This document shows positions 42,918 to 51,415 of a stretch of DNA of 64,000 bases, in pieces. Source of the DNA: Paenibacillus macerans (lineage in GTDB: Bacteria > Bacillota > Bacilli > Paenibacillales > Paenibacillaceae). Both the position numbers and the translations under genes were made by a program. A model generated the notes under the pieces. It searched no databases. It had not been told where the DNA came from and saw nothing but the letters and a program-made list of their open reading frames with translations. Location: positions 434,001 through 498,000 of the forward strand of contig NZ_UGSI01000001.1 in NCBI RefSeq assembly GCF_900454495.1, written 5' to 3'. The number at the start of each line of letters is the position of its first letter. Position 1 is the first letter of the stretch.

Positions 42918-44795
42918 ATGCGGATCAATGAGATCGGGCGGCGGGGGTGGGCTCCCGACCTGGGGGACGGGACGTACCGGAATCCGATTATTTTCGCGGA
43001 TTATTCCGACCCTGATATCATCGCGGTTCATGATGAATTTTATATGGTCTCGTCGAGCTTCAATCATATGCCCGGCTTGCCGCTGCTGCATTCCCGCGAT
43101 CTGGTCAATTGGACGATCATTAATCATGTGGTCCCGAGTTTCGATTGGCCCGGATACGACCGCGTGCAGCATGGGAAAGGCATCTGGGCGCCGAGCCTGC
43201 GCTATCATGACGGGAAGTTTTGGGTGTTCTTCAGCACGCCGGACGAGGGGATTTTTATGTGCCAAGCCGCCGATCCGTTTGGAAAGTGGACCGCGCCCCA
43301 TCTCGTGCGCGCGGCCAAAGGCTGGATCGACCCTTGTCCGTTCTGGGATGAGGACGGCCAGGCCTACCTGGTGCATGCCTTCGCCTTCAGCCGCTCCGGC
43401 CGCAAGCATTTGCTGCAGCTTTTCCGCATGGCGCCGGACGGCACCCGGCTGCTGGATGAAGGGCGGATCATTATCGACGGCACGGCTCGTCATCCGACGC
43501 TGGAAGGCCCGAAAATGTATAAACGGGGCGGGTATTACTATATTTTTGCCCCGGCGGGCGGTGTGGAGAACGGCTGGCAGAGCGTGTTCAGAGCGAGGGC
43601 GATTGACGGGCCTTACGAGGACAAAATCGTGCTGCATCAAGGAGAGACGGATGTAAACGGCCCGCATCAGGGCGGTTACGTCGAGCTTGAATCGGGCGAG
43701 TCATGGTTCGTTCATTTTCAGGACAAGGGCGCTTACGGGCGGATCGTTCATCTGCAGCCGATGCGGTGGGTCGACGATTGGCCTGTGATGGGGCGGGTTT
43801 CACCCGGTTCAAGCGGTGAACCGGGCGAACCCGGTGAGTCTGCTGGAGCAAGTAGGGGAGAGCTCGGTATAGATGAAGCAGGCGAGGGAGAACTCGGTGA
43901 TGGTGGGCCAAGTGCGAGAGAGCTAGGTGAGTGTGGATTAGACGAGCGTGCGCCCGATGAGTACAGGTCAAGAGCGAGCGGGATAGGTGAAAATAAGTTG
44001 CACAAAAGTGGCCCCGGGGAGCCGGTGGAGCGCTGGAGCAAACCGCGGACGCGGGCAGTATTATCCGGCAGCGTGAATCCGGATATTCCGCAGACCTCGG
44101 ACGATTTTCGCGCCGGAGCGCTGGGGCTGCAGTGGCAGTGGCAGGCCAATCCGGGGGCGGAGTGGTACGAGCTGCGGCCGGAGGCTGGATGCCTGCGTCT
44201 TTACGCGCTGCCGCTGCCGGACGGGTGCGAACGCCTATACGATGCGCCGCCGCTGCTGCTGCAAAAGTTCCCGGCGCCCTCTTTCAGCGCGACAACGCAG
44301 CTGACGCTGGAGCATCTTACCCCGGCGGGCCGGGCGGGGCTTCTCGTGTTCGGCCGGCGGTTGATGGCGCTGCTGGTTACACCGCTTGAGGACGGACGAT
44401 TCCTGCTCGAGCAGGTCGCTTCGGAAAGCGGGCGGCCGAACGACGCGATCGTCGCGGGCGTGGCGGTGGATACCGCCGGGATTGTGCTGCAAGCTGTCGT
44501 GCAAGAGCCGGGGAACTGCCGGTTCAGGTATAGTCTGGACGGCGGCTGCCGGTTTATGGATATCGGCGAATCGTTTATCGCGGAAAAAGGCGTATGGGTC
44601 GGAGCGAAGGTGGGCATCTGCGCGTTTGAGGCGAACCGGGCCAGACGTTCGAGCCAAGCGTCTCAGGCTGGCTGGCCGAGCCAGGCCTCCCGGGAGGGCC
44701 GGCCGGCGGCGCCGTCAAGAACCGCTTGCTCAGGCTTAAGTTCAAGTTCAACGCCTTGCGCCGATTTCAAAGGCTTCGATATCCGGGTAATTTGA
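42918..44795 (+). CDS. GH43 family glycosidase with low-complexity insertions
   Basis: A 625-residue cytoplasmic glycosidase (no signal peptide), likely a beta-xylosidase or alpha-L-arabinofuranosidase. The catalytic five-blade propeller (about 1-300) has 'YSDPDIIAVHDEFYM' (general base Asp), 'GWIDPCPFWDEDGQAYLVHA' (modulator Asp) and 'PTLEGPKMYKRGGYYYIFAP' (acid Glu). A C-terminal beta-sandwich (about 390-590) is of the GH43 companion type. Between them lies an unusual Gly/Glu/Arg/Ser-rich linker (about 294-385), and another Ser/Ala/Arg-rich insertion (about 575-615) interrupts the last strand 'DFKGFDIRVI'. ATG 42918 with GGAGGA six bases upstream is preferred to ATG 42897. Confidence 0.88.
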   Translation: MRINEIGRRGWAPDLGDGTYRNPIIFADYSDPDIIAVHDEFYMVSSSFNHMPGLPLLHSRDLVNWTIINHVVPSFDWPGYDRVQHGKGIWAPSLRYHDGKFWVFFSTPDEGIFMCQAADPFGKWTAPHLVRAAKGWIDPCPFWDEDGQAYLVHAFAFSRSGRKHLLQLFRMAPDGTRLLDEGRIIIDGTARHPTLEGPKMYKRGGYYYIFAPAGGVENGWQSVFRARAIDGPYEDKIVLHQGETDVNGPHQGGYVELESGESWFVHFQDKGAYGRIVHLQPMRWVDDWPVMGRVSPGSSGEPGEPGESAGASRGELGIDEAGEGELGDGGPSARELGECGLDERAPDEYRSRASGIGENKLHKSGPGEPVERWSKPRTRAVLSGSVNPDIPQTSDDFRAGALGLQWQWQANPGAEWYELRPEAGCLRLYALPLPDGCERLYDAPPLLLQKFPAPSFSATTQLTLEHLTPAGRAGLLVFGRRLMALLVTPLEDGRFLLEQVASESGRPNDAIVAGVAVDTAGIVLQAVVQEPGNCRFRYSLDGGCRFMDIGESFIAEKGVWVGAKVGICAFEANRARRSSQASQAGWPSQASREGRPAAPSRTACSGLSSSSTPCADFKGFDIRVI

Positions 44796-44897
44796 AGCAG
44801 CGGCGAGAAGGAGGCCCAAAAGTGTCGATTTCTGATTGCAACGGTATTAGGGCGCCTAATTCGATCAAACCAGGTCGATTCGTATTTAATGGACTTC

Positions 44898-45080
44898 TAA
44901 CGGTTGCCATCGCCGTTAAATCGTGGATTTTGTTCGTTTAAAAAATCTAACGGATGCCACCGGCGTTATTTGAGCTATTTTCGTCCGTTAAGGGTGATTA
45001 TGGGGCAAATAGCGTCGATTACATTCGTTAGAAATTCGGATGCCTCATTTTTGCGGGAATAACGCTTGTGGCAACCGTTA
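44898..45080. repeat. Cluster B of TAACGGTTGC-type repeat units
   Basis: Two forward units (TAACGGTTGC at 44898-44907 and TAACGGATGC at 44948-44957) and two reversed units (ACATTCGTTA at 45021-45030 and GCAACCGTTA at 45071-45080). The order and spacing mirror the cluster at 35917-36103. No gene is seen in 44796-45126. Confidence 0.72.
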
Positions 45081-45126
45081 GAACATTGAAGCACGAGCAG
45101 ATTACACAGCAAGAACATAGCAGAGG

Positions 45127-45168
45127 AGCATCACAGCAAGAGCATCACAGCAAGAGCATCACAGCAAG
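45127..45168. repeat. Three perfect tandem copies of a 14-bp unit
   Basis: AGCATCACAGCAAG is repeated at 45127-45140, 45141-45154 and 45155-45168, with degenerate copies just before. It abuts the 3' end of the frameshifted regulator gene. Confidence 0.85.
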
Positions 45169-45173
45169 AACAT

Positions 45174-45820
45174 TTAAAGTACGTTCCTGAGCCGATATGT
45201 GCGGTATCGCTGTGTTCCGCTGGCGACCATCAGCAGTTTCTTGTTTACTAGTGAACGGAGCACAATCCTCGTGCGGTTTTCCGACAGGTGCAGGTGTGCG
45301 GCCAGTTCGCGAGTTTCAAATTTACGCAGCAATCTGCGTCCGAACCGCAACGTTTCCGCTTCCGCCCAGCTTAGTTCGGAGGGGGTGTCCATAGATAAAA
45401 ATTTTCCGACAAAAGAAAGGACCAGTTGCTTGCACATTCCGGGATCATCACGTATGGACAAGTAGGCGATAGGCAGGAAATACCAATCGTCAAGAACGAG
45501 CAAAGCTTGTTTCATACATAAATCTTTAAATCGGGAAACCTCTACGTCCCGGGCGTGGAAGCGATAACCGTGGATTTCAATACATCCTTTAGCATCGCCG
45601 GGCATATAGGCTAGATCGAGATAGCGATAACCGTTGTTAAAGTCTCGCACCTCATATTCGGGATATAATGATCAAAGCTTCCAATGGCCGGAAACCAGAT
45701 ACCGCGCAAAAAATCAACCGTTCCATGACCTAATCCACTCTGCAGCAATTCTCTTCTTCTTGGACTTTTCTCTTCGGCAATTTGCTTTTCTAGCCAATCC
45801 TGATAGACCTCTTCAAACAA
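45174..45820 (-). pseudogene. Frameshifted transcriptional regulator-like gene
   Basis: Two overlapping minus-strand frames together encode about 215 residues. The first (start TTG at 45820) reads 'MFEEVYQDWLEKQIAEEKSP' to 'GSFDHYIP'; the second resumes with 'EYEVRDFNNGYRYLDLAYMP' and ends in a helical DNA-binding-like region 'LAAHLHLSENRTRIVLRSL'. The join needs one extra base in the CCC run near 45658-45662. The combined protein resembles a family common in Paenibacillus, annotated as transcriptional regulators. It is either a true frameshift or a base-call error; the rest of the frame is intact, so decay would be recent. Confidence 0.72.
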
Positions 45821-45853
45821 AGCATCTGCACCACCTTAACTTTTGGAATCAAA

Positions 45854-45905
45854 CAAAAAGCCGCCCTGACAGACAACCCGAACAGAGTTGTATGGCCAGA
45901 GCGGC
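45854..45905 (-). terminator. Terminator of the lacI-containing minus-strand operon
   Basis: On the minus strand GCCGCTCTG (45905-45897) pairs with CAGGGCGGC (45868-45860), with ACAAC/GTTGT inside the loop, followed by TTTTTG. It lies after the small cysteine-containing frame. Confidence 0.7.
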
Positions 45906-45912
45906 ATGTGCT

Positions 45913-46050
45913 TCACACCGTTTTTTTCAAAATATCATATTTCGGGCAGTTCATCAAGCAGGTCTTGAGCGCGCAGAATGTGCCCTCCGCTTCTACGATG
46001 TATCCCGGTTCCGGATTATGGACCATTCGCGGGGGGATGGTCCTGTTCAT
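45913..46050 (-). CDS. Small cysteine-containing open frame after lacI
   Basis: A 45-residue frame from ATG at 46050 to TGA at 45913. Its middle reads 'NPEPGYIVEAEGTF' and continues 'CALKTCLMNCPKYD', giving cysteines at 26, 31 and 35 followed by Pro. It lies 35 bases after lacI and just before the operon's terminator, in sensible protein-like sequence. There is no clear ribosome binding site, so it may be the end of a longer lost gene. I do not recognise the family and cannot assign a function. Confidence 0.4.
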   Translation of the reverse strand: MNRTIPPRMVHNPEPGYIVEAEGTFCALKTCLMNCPKYDILKKTV

Positions 46051-46085
46051 TTAAGGCGGCTGTCCGGCACGCCTTTCAATCCGCT

Positions 46086-47093
46086 TTAAATCCGCGATAC
46101 GCAGCTATCCCGGAGCATCAGTTTGGGTTCGACCAGGACGCCACGTCCCGGCTGGTCCTTCTCGATCAGGTCAAGCAGCAATTCGGCGGCCCATTGGCCG
46201 ATTTGCTCCTTGTCCTGTCCGGCGGTCGTGAGCTTCGGCGATGAAAACCGGCCGGCGTCGATATCGTCGCAGCCGATAACGGAAATATCGCCGGGGACGT
46301 CCAGACCGCAATCTTTGATCGCCTCGATGGCCCCCAGCGCCATAAAGTCCGAGCAGGCGAACACGAGCTCCGGCCGCGCTTTTTTCTTCAAAATCCGCCG
46401 CATGCAGGCATAGCCGCTTTGGTCAAAATAATCGCCGTACTCCACCCATTCTTCTTTCACTTCCATTTGGTATTTCTGCATCGCCCGGCGAAAGCCCGCT
46501 TCTCTTTGTACCGTAATATACGAACTCTTGTTGCCGCCGATAAAAGCCGCGGAGCGAATAGAGTTCTCCCAGGCATGCCGCACCACTTCCTCGGCCAAAA
46601 GGAAATTGTCGGTCATCACATAGCTTGATTTGTTGCCGGTCAGCTCCATGTCCACGCCGACGGTCGGTATGCCGCTGCGGTCCAGCGCCCGGCTCCCTTT
46701 GTCCCGGTGGTCCCCGGAAATGATCAGGCAGCCGGCGACATTGTAGTAGCCGCATCTTTCCACGTAATCGCTGTTTTCCGAGAAAAAAATAAAGTCGTAG
46801 CCCATGGCGGCGATAATATCTTTAAAGTTGTTCAAGATCATGCTGAAGAAGGGATGGGTAAACCCGACGTTGTATCTCCCGCCGATGATCACGCCGATCA
46901 GCTTCGATTTCCTGGAAGCAAGCGCTTTGGCGGAGAAGCTTGGACGATAGCCCGTTTCCGCGATGATTTGGCGGACCTTGTTTTTGGTCTCCTCGCTGAT
47001 GTTTCCCGTATCGTTGATAATCTTGGACACGGTGGTGGGCGTGACCCCGGCCAACCTGGCGATGTCCCGAATGGTATATTTCTTCTCCATCAT
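46086..47093 (-). CDS. LacI-family transcriptional repressor
   Basis: A 335-residue repressor. The N-terminal helix-turn-helix and hinge ('YTIRDIARLAGVTPTTVSKI', 'GYRPSFSAKALAS') precede a periplasmic-binding-like effector domain ('IGVIIGGRYNVGFTHPFF', 'PGDISVIGCDDIDAGRFSSP'). Its start overlaps the stop of the upstream permease gene, so it is cotranscribed with the transporter. The palindrome GGTAACCGGTTACC at the operon's promoter is its likely operator, giving autoregulation and sugar induction. Confidence 0.92.
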   Translation of the reverse strand: MMEKKYTIRDIARLAGVTPTTVSKIINDTGNISEETKNKVRQIIAETGYRPSFSAKALASRKSKLIGVIIGGRYNVGFTHPFFSMILNNFKDIIAAMGYDFIFFSENSDYVERCGYYNVAGCLIISGDHRDKGSRALDRSGIPTVGVDMELTGNKSSYVMTDNFLLAEEVVRHAWENSIRSAAFIGGNKSSYITVQREAGFRRAMQKYQMEVKEEWVEYGDYFDQSGYACMRRILKKKARPELVFACSDFMALGAIEAIKDCGLDVPGDISVIGCDDIDAGRFSSPKLTTAGQDKEQIGQWAAELLLDLIEKDQPGRGVLVEPKLMLRDSCVSRI

Positions 47094-47908
47094 TTGAGCC
47101 CCGACAGATTGAACCCTTGAATAATGTACCGCTGGAACACGGTGTACACGATCAGCACCGGAATGACCATAAAAGCGGATCCGGCCATCTGCAGCGCGAA
47201 GTCGGTGGAGTATTGGCCCTTTAACAGTGACATTCCCACCGACAAGGTAAAGAGCGCATCGTCATTTGCGACGATGAGCGGCCACAGAAAGCTGTTCCAT
47301 GCCCCGATAAAGGTGAAAATGGCCTGCACCGCCAGCACGGATTTGGACAAGGCCAAAATCATGGTGGCAAAAATCCGGAACTCGCCCGCGCCGTCCAATC
47401 TCGCCGCTTCCAGCAGCTCGTCGGGGATGGTAGACATGAACTGCCGCACCAGAAAAATGTTGAAGGCCGACGCCAGCCCGGGAATGACGATGCCGGCCAT
47501 CGTATTGGTCAAGTTCATTTCGCTGACGATAATGTACATTGGAATCATTTTAACCTGCCCGGGAATCATCATCGTGGCCAGCACCAGCACAAACAGCGCC
47601 CGGTTGCCGCGGAAGCGGAATTTGGCGAAAGCGTAGCCGGCCATCGTATCCAGCAGCAAGCCGAGCATCGAGAACAATACGACGATGAGGGTGTTGGTTA
47701 AATAAACGCCGAAATCCAGCCGCTCAAACAGACCGATATAGCTTTGGAAGCTAAACGTCTTCGGGAAGAGCGTCGGCGGCACGGCCAGGGCTTCGCTTTC
47801 CGTTTTGAACGAGCTCAAAAGCATCCAAATGAACGGGAGGGCCATCGCCAGACCGCCTGCCGCCAGAACCAAAGTCACGGCCGCTTGCTCCCATCGGCTC
47901 TTTATCAT
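47090..47908 (-). CDS. ABC sugar transporter permease (MalG type), second system
   Basis: A 272-residue permease with six membrane segments and the EAA loop 'LLEAARLDGAGEFRIFATMI'. 'MIPGQVKMIPMYIIVSEMNL' is typical of CUT1 permeases. ATG 47908 has AGGTGA eight bases upstream; a GTG four codons earlier overlaps that site and is unlikely. It lies between the other permease and lacI. Confidence 0.9.
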   Translation of the reverse strand: MIKSRWEQAAVTLVLAAGGLAMALPFIWMLLSSFKTESEALAVPPTLFPKTFSFQSYIGLFERLDFGVYLTNTLIVVLFSMLGLLLDTMAGYAFAKFRFRGNRALFVLVLATMMIPGQVKMIPMYIIVSEMNLTNTMAGIVIPGLASAFNIFLVRQFMSTIPDELLEAARLDGAGEFRIFATMILALSKSVLAVQAIFTFIGAWNSFLWPLIVANDDALFTLSVGMSLLKGQYSTDFALQMAGSAFMVIPVLIVYTVFQRYIIQGFNLSGLK

Positions 47909-47953
47909 TTCGTATATCACCTCGGTATCCCTATAGGTCGTGATTTGACCGTG

Positions 47954-48841
47954 TTACTCTTGTTTTCTTAATTTAAACTGCGCCAGCGTAACGATCATGA
48001 TGATCGCGAACAGCACGGTTGAGGCTGCGGCGGCATACCCGAATTTGCTGTACTGGAATCCTTCCTGGTAAATGAACAGAGCCATCGAGATCGTTCCGTC
48101 CAAAGGACCTCCGCCCGTCATGACAAAGGGCTCCTCAAAAAATTGCAGCCAGCCGATCAGCTTGGTGACCACAACGAAGAAAATCGCGTAACGGATCGAG
48201 GGCAGTGTAATGTAGCGCAGACGCTGCCAGCGGCCCGCGCCGTCGATGGCGGCGGCCTCGTAATACATGGGCGGCACCGCTTTAAGGGCGGCCAGGAAGA
48301 TGATCATGTTCACGCCTAGGCCCTGCCAGACCGCCAGAACCAGCAGGGAGATCTTCGCCATAAAGGGCTGCTCCAGCCAGGGCACCGGACCTGTACCGGC
48401 CAGCGACAACAAGTAGTTGAACAGCCCGTATTGCTGATTGTACAAGTAGCTCCAGATGACGGCGATGGCGACGATGTTGGTGATCGTCGGCAAATAATAA
48501 ACGGCGCGGAATACGGAGAAGAGCGCACTTGTTCCGTAGTTCAGCAGCAAGGCGACGGCCAGCGACAGCGCCACCACGGCGGGAACTCCGATGAGCACGT
48601 AAAAAAGCGTGTTTCCGAAGGATACGATAAACGTCTCGTCCCGGAACAGTTCGCGGAAATTATCCAGCCCGACAAACCCGATATTCGCCCGGTTTGCCAG
48701 GCCGGCCAGATCCAGATCGGTGAATCCGGCGGCCAGGGAAACCGCGATCGGAATGATGGAGAAAACGAGCAGCAAGACGGCGGACGGGCCGACGAACACA
48801 TAAGGAATTATTTTTTTGCGTACATTGCGGAAACCGTACAA
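47954..48841 (-). CDS. ABC sugar transporter permease (MalF/UgpA type), second system
   Basis: A 295-residue permease with six membrane segments. The EAA loop reads 'YYEAAAIDGAGRWQRLRYIT', and 'EPFVMTGGGPLDGTISMALF' is characteristic of the C-terminal part. It starts at TTG with GGGGGA about seven bases upstream. The order binding protein, MalF-type, MalG-type, lacI suggests a single operon. Confidence 0.9.
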   Translation of the reverse strand: MYGFRNVRKKIIPYVFVGPSAVLLLVFSIIPIAVSLAAGFTDLDLAGLANRANIGFVGLDNFRELFRDETFIVSFGNTLFYVLIGVPAVVALSLAVALLLNYGTSALFSVFRAVYYLPTITNIVAIAVIWSYLYNQQYGLFNYLLSLAGTGPVPWLEQPFMAKISLLVLAVWQGLGVNMIIFLAALKAVPPMYYEAAAIDGAGRWQRLRYITLPSIRYAIFFVVVTKLIGWLQFFEEPFVMTGGGPLDGTISMALFIYQEGFQYSKFGYAAAASTVLFAIIMIVTLAQFKLRKQE

Positions 48842-48865
48842 GATTCGTCCCCCTATAGAATCGCT

Positions 48866-50101
48866 TTATTTGGCTAGAATTTTGCGCACTTCTTCCCGGT
48901 AGCCGGTCAGTGCCTGGTCGATATCGGCTCCGCCGCGAATAACCTGCTCCAAGGTTTTCAGCAGCTTGGAAGCGATGAACTCGTATTCGGCGATGACCGG
49001 GAAAGCCTGCGTTGTCTTCAGTTGCTCGCCGAAGGTCTGCATGGTCGGATCGCTTGCGAATACCGGGTCTTCCCACGCCTTTTTCGTTGTCGGCAGGGTG
49101 GAGGCGGCTTGATACCAGGCCACCTGGGTTTGCGGGTCGGCCATGTAGTCGATGAATGTCAGCGCTTCGTCCACTTTGTCCGTATTGTGAAACACGGCGA
49201 GGTGGGAACCGCCGGCCATGGATGCGTTACTTTCGACCTTCGGCATAACGCGCACCGCCCATTTCCCGCCGATTTCCGGCGCTTGCTCTTTAATCGTGTT
49301 CACCATATAAGGTCCGCTGATGAACATCGGATAGGTGCCGTCTTTAAAGCCCTGGACGGTTTCCTTACCGGCTTCCAACTGGGCCAGTCCTTCCTTAAAA
49401 AACTGCGCGTAGAGCTCCATCGCCGCTTTGAACCGCGGATCGTCGAAGCTGTCCGCGCCCTTCGCCGGATCGTAAACCCAACCGTGCTCCCAGGCCATCA
49501 TCATCGGGATATGGTGGCTGCCCTTGTCGATGTCGATCCCGTACAGTCCTTTGCCGCGTGCGGCCAGTTTACGCGCCGCATCCACCGCCTCGTCCCACGT
49601 TTCGGGGCCCTTGGGATAGCCGGCTTCCCCAAGCAGATCGGTGCGGTAAAACAGCACCCGGGTATCGATAATATAAGGGATGGCATACGTTTTTCCGTGA
49701 TACACCGTCGTTGCCGCAGCGCTTTCGAAGAACCGCTCCGGCTGTAAATTCGGATAATCCTTCAACCGGTCGGTCAGATCCAGGAACGCTCCCGCTTCGG
49801 CGAATTCGGCCACCCACGTGTTGCCGACCTGCAGCACGTCCGGCCCCTTGCCGGCGGCTACGGCCGTCAGCAGCTTATCGTGGGCGTCGCCCCACGGAAT
49901 CGCCAGCACGTCCACGTTGACCCCGTGCTTTTTTTCAAAATCCTTGACGAATTCCTGCATCTGTTTTCCTTCCGATCCCATTGCCCATACCTTTAGCGTT
50001 TTGCCGCCTGAAGCCGAATGCGGTGAACATCCCGCAAGAACGATGGTCAGGGCCGTTATGCAGGCCGCCAGCGTCCTTATCCAATGCCTCTTTTTTAACA
50101 T
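48866..50101 (-). CDS. Sugar ABC transporter substrate-binding lipoprotein, second system
   Basis: A 411-residue family 1 solute-binding protein. The signal peptide ends in the lipobox LAGC (residues 22-25). 'KTLKVWAMGSEGKQMQEFVK' and 'PDVLQVGNTWVAEFAEAGAF' belong to the first lobe, and 'AVRVMPKVESNASMAGGSHL' to the second. GGAGGG precedes the ATG. The substrate cannot be read from the sequence; no glycosidase gene is in this operon. Confidence 0.92.
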   Translation of the reverse strand: MLKKRHWIRTLAACITALTIVLAGCSPHSASGGKTLKVWAMGSEGKQMQEFVKDFEKKHGVNVDVLAIPWGDAHDKLLTAVAAGKGPDVLQVGNTWVAEFAEAGAFLDLTDRLKDYPNLQPERFFESAAATTVYHGKTYAIPYIIDTRVLFYRTDLLGEAGYPKGPETWDEAVDAARKLAARGKGLYGIDIDKGSHHIPMMMAWEHGWVYDPAKGADSFDDPRFKAAMELYAQFFKEGLAQLEAGKETVQGFKDGTYPMFISGPYMVNTIKEQAPEIGGKWAVRVMPKVESNASMAGGSHLAVFHNTDKVDEALTFIDYMADPQTQVAWYQAASTLPTTKKAWEDPVFASDPTMQTFGEQLKTTQAFPVIAEYEFIASKLLKTLEQVIRGGADIDQALTGYREEVRKILAK

Positions 50102-50126
50102 GCTTTCCCTCCGTTAATACAAATAG

Positions 50127-50140
50127 GGTAACCGGTTACC
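50127..50140. promoter_or_regulatory. LacI-type operator at the second ABC operon promoter
   Basis: GGTAACCGGTTACC is a perfect 14-bp palindrome with the central CG typical of LacI/GalR operators. On the minus strand it sits about nine bases downstream of a TATACT -10-like element (50154-50149), where a bound repressor would block initiation. Confidence 0.75.
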
Positions 50141-50262
50141 TAACAAGAAGTATAAGCGGGATAAGTCAGCGAATGGTTAGGGGGATGTAAATGGAAAGTA
50201 AAACTTGGTCTACGTCTGTCAAATTGCCGGGCCGACTTCCTGCTCAGCACTCCCGCCTAAGA

Positions 50263-50290
50263 GTAAACCTCCCCCTCCCTTGGCATACTA
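50263..50290 (+). promoter_or_regulatory. Candidate sigma-G/F promoter of the spoVA operon
   Basis: GTAAA (50263-50267), a 16-base spacer and CATACTA (50284-50290); the -10 fits the forespore consensus CATNNTA exactly and the -35 differs from GHATR at one place. It lies 32 bases ahead of spoVAA. In Bacillus subtilis spoVA is sigma-G dependent. Confidence 0.5.
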
Positions 50291-50321
50291 TGGGCATATG
50301 TTAGTGAAGGGGTGAAACGGT

Positions 50322-50963
50322 TTGGAGAAGGATGCCGCTTCGGCCGTCTATTTGCGTCTTCGCAAGCAGGCGGGCCTGCCTGCCGGAGTTCCGATCCGGC
50401 TGGGGGATGTGGCCAGCGTACTGGCGGATTCCGGGCTTGAACGGAGGCTGCTGGAGCTGGTGCTGATCCGTCCGGAGCAACGTGACGGAAATTTGATCGT
50501 GATTGACATGATGCTGGTGATCTCCGTGATCCGGGAGCGTTTCCCCGGTCTGCGCGTCGAATTTATCGGCGAACCCCAGGTGCTTGTCGAGATGGTCAAA
50601 GAGGAGAAAAAACCTTCGCTGATCTTGTTTTGTTTCGTATGGCTGCTGCTGTTTTTCGGAGCCGCGCTGACGATTATGAACTTTCATGCGGATGTGAGCA
50701 TGCCGGAGGTGCAGGTGCGGATCGTGGAAATGCTCACCGGCGAGCGGGACGAGCATCCTTACCTGTTTCAGGCTGCTTATTCCGTCGGCATCGGCCTAGG
50801 GATGATCGTCTTTTTCAATCACTTGTTCAAGAAAAAATGGAACGAAGAGCCTACCCCGCTGGAAGTGGAAATGTTTTTGTATCAAGAAAATTTGAATCAA
50901 TACGTCATCGCCGAGGAATACAAAAAAATGCATCAAACCGGCGCGCCGAAGGAGAAGTCCTGA
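50322..50963 (+). CDS. spoVAA: Stage V sporulation protein AA
   Basis: A 213-residue protein with an N-terminal soluble domain ('VYLRLRKQAGLPAGVPIRLG', about 8-90), two membrane segments ('ILFCFVWLLLFFGAALTIM' and 'YSVGIGLGMIVFFNHLF'), and an acidic C-terminus. SpoVAA helps form the spore membrane channel that moves dipicolinic acid. The start is TTG with AGGGGTG upstream. Its stop overlaps the spoVAB start by one base. Confidence 0.88.
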   Translation: MEKDAASAVYLRLRKQAGLPAGVPIRLGDVASVLADSGLERRLLELVLIRPEQRDGNLIVIDMMLVISVIRERFPGLRVEFIGEPQVLVEMVKEEKKPSLILFCFVWLLLFFGAALTIMNFHADVSMPEVQVRIVEMLTGERDEHPYLFQAAYSVGIGLGMIVFFNHLFKKKWNEEPTPLEVEMFLYQENLNQYVIAEEYKKMHQTGAPKEKS

Positions 50964-51385
50964 TGCCCCCTTTAACCGCGGGAGTGGCTGTTTTTATCGG
51001 CCTCTCAGGAGGCATTGCCGTCGGGGCGGGCATGATCGCGTTTTTTATTGTGCTGGACATCATTCCCAGACTGGCTCAGCTCACGAACTCTTACGGTAAA
51101 GTTCATTGGTATGAAGGCGCGATGGTGAGCGGCGCTTTTTTGGGAACGGTCGCCGATTTCTGGAATTGGAAGATGGCCGGTTCCTGGACGGCCGAAGGGC
51201 TCGTCGGCCTGCTGAACGGGATCTTCGTCGGCATGCTAGCGGCGGCCTTGACCGAGGTGCTTAATGTGCTGCCGATTTTGGCCAAACGCTTGCATATGCA
51301 ACGGTATTTATTTGGACTTATGCTGGCCATGGTGTTCGGCAAGATGGCGGGCTCTTTATTTGAATGGTTTGTTTACGGACCTTAA
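50963..51385 (+). CDS. spoVAB: Stage V sporulation protein AB
   Basis: A 140-residue integral membrane protein with about four hydrophobic segments, beginning 'TAGVAVFIGLSGGIAVGAGM' and including 'GLLNGIFVGMLAAALTEVLN'. It matches SpoVAB by neighbours and by the 'RLAQLT'-loop pattern. The ATG shares a base with the spoVAA TGA (TGATG), so translation is coupled. The frame is open far upstream in spoVAA but has no start signal there. Confidence 0.87.
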   Translation: MPPLTAGVAVFIGLSGGIAVGAGMIAFFIVLDIIPRLAQLTNSYGKVHWYEGAMVSGAFLGTVADFWNWKMAGSWTAEGLVGLLNGIFVGMLAAALTEVLNVLPILAKRLHMQRYLFGLMLAMVFGKMAGSLFEWFVYGP

Positions 51386-51415
51386 ATTTGTATAGTAGGG
51401 AGGTTGACCGGTACA

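Noticed and set aside
45127..45168. CRISPR array
   Set aside because: The 14-bp units are directly adjacent with no spacers, and no cas genes are present.
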